From Gyromitra esculenta (Eukaryota; Ascomycota; Pezizomycetes; Pezizales; Discinaceae), in assembly GCA_038503075.1 (NCBI GenBank), contig JBCAML010000010.1, forward strand, positions 1,612,001-1,676,000: a stretch of 64,000 nucleotides of DNA, read 5' to 3'. The notes beneath the pieces were generated by a model, which saw only the letters and a program-made list of their open reading frames with translations, had not been told where the DNA came from and searched no databases. A program made the position numbers and the translations under genes. Below, one piece after another: positions 32,969 to 43,403 of this stretch; position 1 is the first letter of the stretch; the number at the start of each line of letters is the position of its first letter.

Positions 32969-35004
32969 TGGAAAAGAATCCGTCTGGGTCCAGGTCTGGA
33001 AAACTCCCATCCGCGGGCATAGCAGGCTAGAGAGGTTACGGACCTAGAAAATGCTTTTAGTTTTTCCGTAATAAGGTCAAAAAATCCCACCAGGCATCCA
33101 CCAACCGAGTAAAGTGGTTGAAATTTTTGAGTGACACTTACAAAGAGGTACAACCAATTAGGAATACTACTCTAGAGGTTCCATTAATCTTGGTAAAGAG
33201 ATAGCTGAAATAGCCTGGGGTCACTCCAAACGAGACGAAGATTGAGCACATTAGATGCTTATTATTGTTGAATGTATGGTCAGGTGAGAACACCAAGATG
33301 AAGAGTAAGATGAGCTAAAAAATTAGAAGTAGAAACTCCCCTAAATCTCTCGATCGAGAAGCCGCATTGAATGACCTGTGCGTCTACTTTTATAGCAGGT
33401 ATGATCGGCTGGAAATACTAGATGATATGGAGCGAACAATTAGTTTTGATGAAGGGGCAGCGAAGGAAATTCTTCTGATCAGTCTAGCTAAGGTCATAGA
33501 TATAACTAGCCAAAGGTAAGAAGACTTTGGGTATTAGTAGGGGTAGAGAAAGGTGGAAATAACTCCGCTTGACCGTCTCAATCTTCGATATCTGTATTGG
33601 CGGTTAGTATACCTTACCGTTATAATGCCTCTGATGGAGCCATCAACTACCTGGTTTTTATATTGGCATTTGTGCTAATATGTAGCCGTCGGGGCTCCGT
33701 ATTTACGAAATTTGAAGGTTTGCGATCCACTAGGTCCACTGAGGTTTGCGTGTGTGTGGATATGTGTGCGAGCGAGCGACTGAGGGATCACTATTACGAG
33801 GAAGAAGGGTTCTGTAGTCACCTATGCCTAACTGGGCATAGTTTGAACTGTTATCACAGAGACAAGAATTGCCTTTTGACTAGTTCTGAAAAAATCCACC
33901 TGAAGGATCTGAATTTTGAGCAAGCTCAATTACCTGCGAATTGAGGTTATTTATTACTTTTTATTCGGTAAGTGCGTTTGATCCCTAGGCTCTGGTACGC
34001 CAATTGAAGTTGACCCTACTAACTCGCAAGGTCTGATCAACATGACAGAAATTTTTGAAAAGAGCGGGTGGTTCATGAAATGCTTGTCTATATCTGGCAC
34101 TTATCCCGATTTGAAGGATTCTCGCTCTGGCCTTTTTGAAAGGCCTTGTAATAAGCGTGAGGGAAGGACCTCCAGCTAATATCACCAGTTTGACGTTGAA
34201 ACGATACGATAACCGTCACAAATGCTGCGATCAAAGTGGTGGCACTGCCATGTCTAGTATTAAACAAAGACATCCCTAGAAGGATCTAGGTCTCCCGCGA
34301 GCTGGGATGGGGTTGGTAGTGTCTATATTCCAACCTGTTCTGTGTTACGACCTGTAAAGAGGGGCAATTAGTACTTTTCTAAGATATTGGTAAAACCTCC
34401 ACCATGTGAGCAGTTCGAAACGAAAAAGTATGAAAGTCAATATACCGGAGATATCGCCGTGCTTTAGAAACTACACGCATTTCAGTTGGTATTGGTCACA
34501 TAAAGGGGAAACCAAACACGTCTTCTTAGTCTTCTTAGTCGTTGCGTTGGTCATAAGGCTTATATGTATGTCAGCCCCAGAGCTGCTAGCGAAAATGTTA
34601 GAGGGAGACCAGCCCCTTAATCCCTTGCAAACCACCAAGTGTTAATAACGGATATTTTATGTATAGCGGATACTAATGAGCAGCACAGTGCTAATAATAC
34701 GACATCCCTCGCTAGTGTCTGTGGGAGATAAATGCTCATATCCACAGCAGGCTGAAGCGGACGCGAATGGTAAGTTTCGTCAATACCAAACAGAAGCCAC
34801 TACACAACCCCAATTTCGCCGACAATTAGGAAACCAGTTATCCACATACATCTTCGTGTACAACCTAGAAATAGAGGTCTCCACGAAAGATCCCTCTAGC
34901 ATTCCTCAAGAGCCAAAATCTATCTCCCATTGTTCTAGACGGGTACGGTGACATGTATCCTAGTCTTTGGGTTGTATATACCTGATGAAAGAATGGATGA
35001 ATGG

Positions 35005-35876
35005 GGATGGTGACATCTTGATAGAGCAGTCTACAAGAGTTGGGGAAGCTTCCTAACATGGGGGCCCTTTGGGCGTTGCCTCGGGAGCCGGAAATTAGTG
35101 AGACACGGGCCCGAGTATACGGGCACTCAGGGAAAGGGGGCTACTATACACGAATGTATAGACGAGGACGCGCTGTCAGCATTTAGAGAATCAAGCATAC
35201 AAGCAATAGACCTCGTTCGTCCTTACAAACGATGGATGGAACTTTGGAAAACGGCGCCGAACAAAGGGAAAAATTACGAAGGTACACTAGACAAACGGAA
35301 CCAAGTTAAATTCCCAGGCCACGAGAGAAGTTCAAAAGTCATTATCAGTAGGCTAAGGACTGAACATATATGGATCAATAAATACGCCAAGAAGGTGCAG
35401 AAAGCCGAGACAGACCAGTGCGAATGTGGACGTGGTATACAGGATGTACAACATGTGCTAGAACACTGCGACTTCACCATCGATTCAAGGAACGAGGCAG
35501 AAATGAAGTTGGAGAAGGAAGCAGGAAGCAGAGAGCTATTATATACCGAAGAAGTATAGAATGGGCAGTTAAGATTTGGAACGAGTTGAAGATTGTCAGG
35601 AGAAGTGCGAGGGGAGAGGAAGAAGGTGAGGATAAAGAATTGTTATGGGGATATGGAGATCTAGGAAGAAATCGAGTAACGAAGATAAAATGTAATGCAA
35701 TGAGTAAAATTGTTATTAGTTAGAATGATGGGAAGGAGTGTGTGTGCTGGTTGAGTTTTATATTGTTTTTGTTTTATGTATTTGGTTGTTTTTGTTTTAG
35801 TTTTAGTTTAGTGCGACCGCCATAACCTACGGGTTGGATGCGAGAATGACATATCTATCTATCTATCTATCGTTCG
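35005..35876 (+). mobile_element. 5'-truncated LINE (group 2), copy a
   Basis: An open frame at 35098-35559 encodes the C-terminal part of a LINE ORF2: SRLRTEHIWINKYAKKVQ, then the zinc finger CECGRGIQDVQHVLEHC. The coding signal continues in another frame to about 35700 (IYRRSIEWAVKIWNEL). The 3' end carries CATAACCTACGGGTTGGATG (35821-35840) and a (TATC)n tail to about 35871. Homologous fragments occur at 58220-58440 and, inverted, at 57405-57995. Confidence 0.8.
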
Positions 35877-36565
35877 TCCCTACTAATACAGCACGAGTGA
35901 TATACGATGACACGAGTGATTATCTATGATAGAGTAGCAGTAATAAAGTCATTCCTAAAAGCTACTGGTGAGCACAATGTGGTATAGTAGTTGCCAGAAC
36001 CCTCCCTTAAAGTCTGAAGCTCTTGTTCTCATGAATAAGCTAGCTTATTTGTTTCATGATATGATACTTCGTTAGTAGAAAGGTTAAGGTTGGCTTATTG
36101 GAGACGGGTTGTGACTCTAAGAGGATCTGATAAGCATATATGGAGTGTTAATAGAGTTTATATGAAAACGGTGATGCAATGGTATGAATACAAAAGGTTG
36201 ATAATTCATCATTTGTGAAATGCTGTAGATGAATGGATTTGTATTTGTTATAATACAAACTAGATATCCACGAAGCGAGTATTCTTAAGTTCCTCAAAAC
36301 GAGACGAATCTGGCAGTGTACTTTCTAACAGACAGTATTTGGAATGTGACTGTAAAAGCCTTTTTTTCGCGGAATATCTCTAGCTAGAGTATATGGTATA
36401 AAAACGTGCGGTATAAGACACGCGGTATAAGAAAAGTATGGTACAAAAAAAACTTAAATAAAGCCTCGTTTAAACAAAATCAGTAGTGAAGATGAGGTAA
36501 TGTAGTCAGCACTTTGTCTCTTTCACTGTACTTGTACTACAGACTTAAGCCCGCTTTATAAAACC
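35877..36565. other. Short intergenic region
   Basis: AT-rich sequence between the LINE fragment and the 3' end of the F-box-like gene. No gene seen. Confidence 0.5.
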
Positions 36566-39500
36566 CTAAAATGCCTTCAAGGGCATCCCTAATTCGCACC
36601 TATCACACCTCCAAATCCCCTTCCGGTCATTCAACCTCCTCTCAGTTTCACCACCTCCTACTCTTACCCCCTCTTTTCCCTTTCCCTTTCCATCATATAC
36701 CTCTATTTCTCCCTCAGCCTGGCAAATGGTTGGCCTGAGCAACAGTTCGTACTCTTGACAGGCGATACACATGACTGCTCCACAACGTTCATTATATCCT
36801 TTACCGCCGTTCGATCCATCACCAGGCATCCCCGCCATCCCATATGTCTTTCTCAGAGGGTCTTGAGAGGTTGTGTCGGAGTTCGGATCTACCCAATTGC
36901 CTCCACATATTAGATCGCCGACTCCTTCCCGACGACGGTTGAGACAGTTATCGCAGAATCGCTTTCCGCAGCCGCCGCTACACCAACGAAATTCTGGTTC
37001 TTCTCTCCGATCGTGCTTAGTTCCGATTTCAACAAAGTCTTCTTCGTATCCTAGACATCCCGCACATGCTCCGATTCCGCACCTTGCGCAAGATTCCCAT
37101 ATGCGTGTTTCTGCCATGCGCTTCATACGTGCGACCCATGATGTATCTACTCCAGAGCCAATTTCGCTGGATGGATCGTCATTCGATGCATCTGAGGAAG
37201 ATTCATGTTCTGAGTCATCTGCGTCGGAGATCTCTTCGTCTTCATCAGAGGAGTCCTCGTTTGCGTTAGGGAGATCTTCGTCTTCATCAGAGGAGTCCTT
37301 GGATGTGTTAGGAAGATCTTCATCTTCATCAGAGGTGTTTCCGGCTGCATCAGAAGTATCTTTGTCTGCACTAGTGATGCTAACCGAAGCCGAAGTGGTG
37401 GGAAGGGTGTCGCTTTCGGACGTGAGTTCACCTGGGGCACGGCAGAATTTCTCCGGATCCATTTCATCGTCATAGCTTGACTGTGAATTGCATTGAGATG
37501 GGCTTGGTATTTCCCAGGAACTAGGTTGGTTAAAGGTGAGTTGAAACAAGGACGGTGGTGGTGTAAGGGTATTTTCCTTCCCCTTCTCAGGTTTGACTTC
37601 ATCAGCATCACGAGCGTCGGATCTTAGGCCACCCCATCCAATGTAATCGCCTTCTTCCCACTCAGAAATGTTGCCAACAACGCCGAATCGCTGGTCCTCG
37701 TTATCAGAGTCCCAACCTTCTTTGGTGTATAACGCAGATGACACAGTGACACCGCTGGGTCCGTGGCAGCCGTAGCAGATTAAATCATCGCAATCGTTAC
37801 ACGTGAAAAAGTAGTCTCCACTGTCAATGCAGTCGTTGCAAAACGGACCATGTAAATTTTGCGGGCAGATCCACTTTAAGAAAACGGTTCCCGGAGGTTT
37901 TGCGGCAAGAGGGTTTGGTGGTAAAATCGGTTGAAGGATGGATCGGAAACAACAGGAGGGACAGTAGAAACTGTCGAATCATGTTAGCAAATATATTTCA
38001 GAAATAAAGAAATAGAGAGTACTAGAAATTACCCTTTGCATCCATAACACGTCAACTCAGCTACACAATCAGTGCAACAATCACCAACACCCAAGCGTCC
38101 CAATCCAATAGCAGGGCCCCATCTGATTCCAGCATACTCTTTCACCATACCGGGTCCCCGATGTTCCTCAGGGCTCAACTCATTCTCCCACAATCCACAG
38201 TTCTGACACATCGTTCCTCCAGACTCCCGTCGTGCTCCAATCTCTGCGACACAGTGCGTATGAAGATCTATTGAATCTTCCTCATCAACAGACATATAAA
38301 CCGGATATGTTCTTCCAGTACTCTCATTGACAACGTATACTTCGCCCTCTCGTTCTATCGGCCTGTCGAGACGTTGCCAGATTGGCCGTCCATGTAAAAG
38401 TGAGAAGCAGTCACGCCGGCTTACGCAGTATGCAATGTCCAAGGATATATTACAATACCTTGCAGTAGCGAGAATCGCGATAAGAGGATGGGGGTCACCG
38501 AGAGGAAATGGGGGAGTGATGCTTCCAGGATTTCGATGTCGATAATTCTGCTGTCCAATGATTGTGGCTCGTAAAGATGTTAAATACGAGTGTCGTTCGC
38601 TAAGGGTATAACTCATTGCAGGTAGAAGATGTATCGTGTAGTGGAGATGAAATTCCATAGGAATAACTCTTCCGAACAAGTCCCGGTTGGGCTTCCACTT
38701 GACATCTTCAACCTTACAATCGGGATCGTCTGGGTCCAAGTCCGGGGGTTCCAGTGGAAGAGGCAGCCTGGTAAAATCGAAGTCCGATGTCGGACAGTTG
38801 CCTGAGCCCCATATCTACAAGCAGAGTTAGATTAAAGAGCAAATCTGGAAGAGAGGGCGGAATTACATGAAGCCATTGAAGTCCGATTGGGCGCGTCTCC
38901 TCCAGTGCACCCAGTAGCCAATTTGACCACAAACTGCACTCTAGGTTCCGACAGCGTTTAGCCGATAACCCACGCAGTGTCCCCTCAATTTGACAGAGCA
39001 AGATGCTCATGTACTCGGTTTCCACCCCAGAACCATCCACGACCAGCGTGGTCAACCTACGGCCAACTGGCAGGGTAGCCACGATAGCTCGTAGGTGCCT
39101 TGACATCAGCGAAGCAAAGTACGCTTTTGGGTCGTATGCCCTTCTCATCTCCGCCAACTCCACTTGGTCCGCCGCCGAAAGGCCCAGAACTCGAGGGAGT
39201 AATGGGTGCCCTTTCAGGATGTGCCACATCCGCCCCCTAGCTAACCTCACCCGCTCTTGGGGCCGAAACCACACCCTATCCGTCCTCTCTAGCTCTCGAA
39301 GAAATGTAGTCCAATAGTGAATTGGATCTGCAATGGCCGAGGCCTTCCTCGAGCCCTGCCTTATCACCGGCTCCACCCATTTCTCTGCTTCGGACTCCTG
39401 GACGAGCACGAGGTTTCTGAAGAACCTCCGCTGCCCGTGAAGATAGTAGCGAGTCGTTTGAGAAGTGCAGTAAAGGGCTAGAAGAGCTGGTGACGACAGG

Positions 39501-39616
39501 TAGCGGATGATGCTGGAGAGGATGGGGTGGTGTGGAAACAGCATTTCCAGCGGCGAGGTGCCAGGGGAATGGGTGATGGCACGTTGGCCGGACGTCTCAT
39601 GGAGAAAACTCTCCAT
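36566..39616 (-). CDS. F-box-like, cysteine-rich protein with acidic repeats
   Basis: A predicted 978-residue protein. Three exons on the minus strand: 38867-39616, 38033-38814 and 36566-37970; introns of 52 and 62 bp (the second with a TGCTAAC branch site), in frame throughout (2937 nt). Near residues 30-75 an F-box-like segment (HPILSSIIRYLSSPALLALY) suggests a role as a substrate adaptor of an SCF ubiquitin ligase. The middle and C-terminus hold many CxxC pairs (CYGCKG, FYCPSCC, CARCGIGACAGC, CIACQ, CDRCELG), probably zinc-binding. An acidic Ser/Asp/Glu tract contains a 14-residue repeat based on SSDEDEDLPNANED. The start is the ATG at 39616. I know no named family with this combination. 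Confidence 0.88.
37233..37338 (-). repeat. 42-bp coding tandem repeat
   Basis: Two full units (37233-37274, 37275-37316) and a partial third (37317-37338) encode the acidic 14-residue repeat of the F-box-like protein. The units differ by a few substitutions and keep the frame, so repeat number can vary without breaking the gene. Confidence 0.85.
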
Positions 39617-41736
39617 GAGTTTTCTTTGTCGTGGAGATTTGGAGATGGTGGTTGGTTCTGTGGTTGCTAACCGGTAGATGGAGGGTGGAAAGAATAAATC
39701 CTCCTGAGAGGAGTTATGTAGTACCCGGCCTACAAGGGTAAAGCCGGCTTGTTCAGGTAGCCGGCTTGTGACAGGAAGCGAAAGCCTCAGACTGAGCTGG
39801 CTTACGTACTTAGTAAAGCCAGCTCAGATGTGGGGACGTCCACATACAAAATCCTATGGCCAAGTCCCCCCTTAAGAGCTTTGTACCTATTGTACAAAGC
39901 CAACCCAACCATGCATGCACTGTCCCGTATCATACACTAATTAGAACATTAAACTTAAATAGATTTTCTCTTTCACCCACAGAAAAGCGCAAAGGACATA
40001 CCTTGAGTCTTCGGCATGTCTCTGCCGCCATATGCATCCCTACTGCAGGCTTATCAGATCCTTCCTCCGAGTTATCGTTTGAAGAATTGTTGATATAGAT
40101 ATTGATGTATCTATTGTTTGTCTAGCTTAATTTAATGGTGCTGTTAACTGCTAGTGAAAATAAATAAACAAAAGTGCGTTTCTGCTCGCCTCTCTGGAAC
40201 ACATACGATGGTGATCATTGACGCCAAGGATCGGAGAGTCACGGGTTGATGCAACCACGATGCTCTCAATTCAATTTTTGAAGTTTGCTTTTTTTCCCGC
40301 TGGCCATCTGTTTCCTTTCTATTCTATCCATTAGCAATTCATTCTTGCTGTTTCGGTTTTAGTCCTCTCTTTGTTGCTACCCCTTTTTTTTGTTTCATCG
40401 AGCTTCATTTGTTAACCCTCAATCTCTCAATATCTACTGCATAATACTTTAATACAATCTGGCTATGGAAATGATAGATCACTAATACCCTACTCTCGTT
40501 TCGCTGTTCAAATGAATACAGAGATTGGTGGTTTCTCAAAACCTCTCCGCCGCTACTTATCCAACGGAAGTAGCATCTCTTATTCTAACCCTCTGGGGTC
40601 GCTTCGTCACGTGACAATACTCTCCGCTGGTGATATTGAGCGAGAGAGCTCCGCCGAAAACCTTAGTTCCAGTGAACGAACGTGTGATCGGGGGATTACT
40701 GAACGAGAGACACTCAAAAGCCCTAATATCCAACAGATTAGTTCACATACACACGAAATATAGCCTCTAACGGCCAATAGATATGCTTGGTAAACCCATA
40801 GATGTATAGTCCCGCCTTTAAATAGGAAAAAGCTTTATTTATGGGCGTATATTGAAAATAACTCTAAATACTGTAAAATAAGTCGATCAGCATCTAGTTA
40901 TTCAGCATCATCTCGAAATCAAATAAAAGGAAAGTAGAATCAAATGCATACTCTCAAAATTTAGATTTACGTCGGGATGCGGTCGTAACACAATGAGAGA
41001 AGAGAGACTAGCGCGTTATATAACTTAGAGATAGGTCAGCTATCTAGGATAACTTCTCACACCTCTCTATATTACTGCGGCTGTGTACACCCAGCTTGAA
41101 ATAGCACCTAGCTTGTAAGGAATTTTTTCACAAAGCACGAAAATGAGCAGAAACTTCCCCTCCCGAATGGCAGCCATCGCTGTGCTATATCCTATAAGTA
41201 AAGATATCTAAGCGTCAGTTTTTTCCTCTCTATATTTTGTCCCCACCATCAGTGTTTGATACCCTAGAACTACCTCTGACCTCTTGACCCGCTCTATGGC
41301 GCCGTGCAGAATCGGCCGACAGCGGTACCCAGATTGCCCTACTAGCTCCTTGGCTGTTGGATGTTGATAGGGTTGCCGGAGTTAATGCGGGCGATGCCAC
41401 TGCATTTTTCGTTGATTTAGGCCGCGGGACAACAATAACGTGTACTATCCGCGAGGCTACAGGTCGCCTTCTCCTCTAAACACGTAAGTTGAGTGTGGTC
41501 CTAGTACGAATCCTCGTACCCCCATAATGGAAATTAGATGATAGTTCCCTATGGATCAATATACTCGAGGGGAAAGGTATTCTTGTTGGGTTTGTTCTAG
41601 GTTCCTTAGAATTATAGAGGTACCAGCTATACTAACTCTATTCAAGATAGAGCCTAGCTAGTTTCTCGTATCCGAGAATCGGGTAGTGATCATTTTTAGA
41701 TTTTTAGATCCAGTTGTGGTGCTGATAGATCTCTCT
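39617..41736. other. Intergenic region upstream of the F-box-like gene
   Basis: It includes a hairpin-rich patch at about 39720-39830: GAGCTGGCTT (39794-39803) is the exact reverse complement of 39816-39825, preceded by two AGCCGGCTT copies. An 83-codon ATG frame at 40512-40763 has no recognisable feature and is not called. Otherwise nothing. Confidence 0.5.
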
Positions 41737-43403
41737 TTAGTTCGTACTTCGCTGTCTTGGTGCGTTTGGTTTATTTAAGGTATAGGTCTCTTGATCGGTT
41801 ATTGATCGAGTCTCGAGAGGTTCCGCTTTTCCTTTATGTTTGATAGTTTTTCTCTTCGATATAGTGGTACCCAGCTTCGGCCCATTTATACGCGTGAGAG
41901 ATTGTCCTTGTGGCTTTTTGGTGACGTCCATGGATGGGACTCTGAGACTAGGTCTATTAGATAAAACTGGAACAGAGTCTTTCTTTAGTTCTTTGAACTT
42001 GCTTCGGGCTGGCTCCATACTACCACCTCAAAGTTATGCCTTCGCCTTTGAGGACTAGTTTCGCATTCTGGACAACGAATGTAAATTTCAGCCAATGATC
42101 TAGATTCAGTATCTGGCAACTGGGTATCTCTCAGATGATTTCGGTGAAGTACTAAAGACTCCGTCAATCTCTGAGAATATCTTGATGGAAGAGGCGTAGG
42201 GATTCCGTGAAACAACTGAGGGTTCCTGGTGTTAATTTCAACCGAGATATGGAGATCATTAGGTGGGATATTAGTAACGATTCTAATACTCGTGGTAAAA
42301 TCTCGGAACTCGATATTAGCAATTTTGGAGTGAGTGGAGAAAGGCAGTAGTCTGTCTGTCTTCCTCGGGGCTGCCGTGAAACGGCTGTAATATATTTACC
42401 GCTGGGGGGAAGAGCAGTATGTAAGGTATGTTTGTTGAGTTACTGAACGAAGCCTAACTGGAGTGACAATGGCGAAACTATTCCTCGTTTTCGGCTGTGA
42501 TGGCATCCGAGACAAAAGGGAACCATTTGTCTCACCTCCAAGAACCGGCGGGGGTGGGGTTTGAATCATTGGCTCACTCGTGAGCTGCAGCCTGCAGAAC
42601 CGGAGGTTGAGGTTGTCTCTGAGATAATTGATGTCTAGAAGCAGACGCCGATGATACTAAGTAGTTAAGAGTCGGTTTTTGCAAACTTTCCAAGGAATCG
42701 AGCTTCCCACGGTATGCCACAATTCCTTGTGACTTTACTTTACTACTGATATCTAACCCTAGATTCTTGTGATCTCAGGAGGGTGGATGTGGAGCAAAGT
42801 CGACGGATTGTTTTCCACAAAATTGGGAATATCGTTTCCTTCGGGGGATATATGTATTTGGATAGGTTTATACGGAACGTTTGTCAGCTGTTTCTCTCCC
42901 CTGATAAAGGTTGGTAAATAGTTTTCTTTCAGGATTTGGACGTGTTGATCCCGTATTAGCCTCTGCGGCCCACTGTCTACCGAACCGAGTAGGCGATTTG
43001 GTGCAACAAATAGTAACTCAGATGGATAGCCTTGGCTATTATTATAAAGACTGGAAGGTGTATTTGAGAGTGTTTCGTTCCAATTACTCGGCTGGGCTCT
43101 CGCTGAGGATAATGATGCCTTAGCCACTGGAGAAACTCCTGATTCGTATCTGGCTGCTGGCGAGGCATAGCTATTTGTAATAAGCTTTATTTGATCTGGA
43201 TGAGTGAGGGGTAAAGCTGATGATGTAATATTTAACTTCTGCTGAGCTGGTAATGGTAACTCGTATGTCTCTTGATGATTGTCTGATCTCACCTGAGCTT
43301 TTGAGGAAACACCATCAGTATACGTTATTTCAACTCGGAATTGACTGATTATTTCATTACCTGAACCAGCCCAACACTGGTTATGTGGATTACTCGTATC
43401 CAT
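41737..43403 (-). pseudogene. Unrecognised coding region, multi-exon or decayed
   Basis: The longest piece starts at an ATG at 43403 (context GAGAGAATGG) and runs 214 codons to 42759, beginning MDTSNPHNQCWAGSGNEI. Further on, same strand, are open pieces at about 42610-42390 and 42375-41985 (FRDFTTSIRIVTNIPPNDLH, later AEIYIRCPECETSPQRRR), then an overlapping frame at 42018-41737. I cannot join them with canonical introns, and two frames overlap at 41985-42018, so either splicing is complex or the gene has broken. I recognise no family. The Pro/Ser-rich composition could fit a nuclear regulator, but that is a guess. Confidence 0.35.

Larger units (their letters stand above)
30183..34999. other. 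Intergenic region with foldback sequences
   Basis: No supported gene. It contains inverted-repeat structures at 31703-31856 and 32923-32968, the latter within a patch (32785-32970) of several small palindromes. Open frames at 33597, 34406 and 34676 start at non-ATG codons or lack any recognisable feature. Confidence 0.5.

Noticed and set aside
33597..33944. 115-codon plus-strand frame with several cysteines
   Set aside because: It starts at TTG, has no domain and no splice or promoter support, and lies in decayed AT-rich DNA.
33985..34273. Minus-strand overlapping frames of 61-66 codons
   Set aside because: They lack motifs and consistent frames, and nothing separates them from background open frames.
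40512..40763. 83-codon ATG frame
   Set aside because: Length and composition are within chance expectation and no homologous copy or motif is visible.
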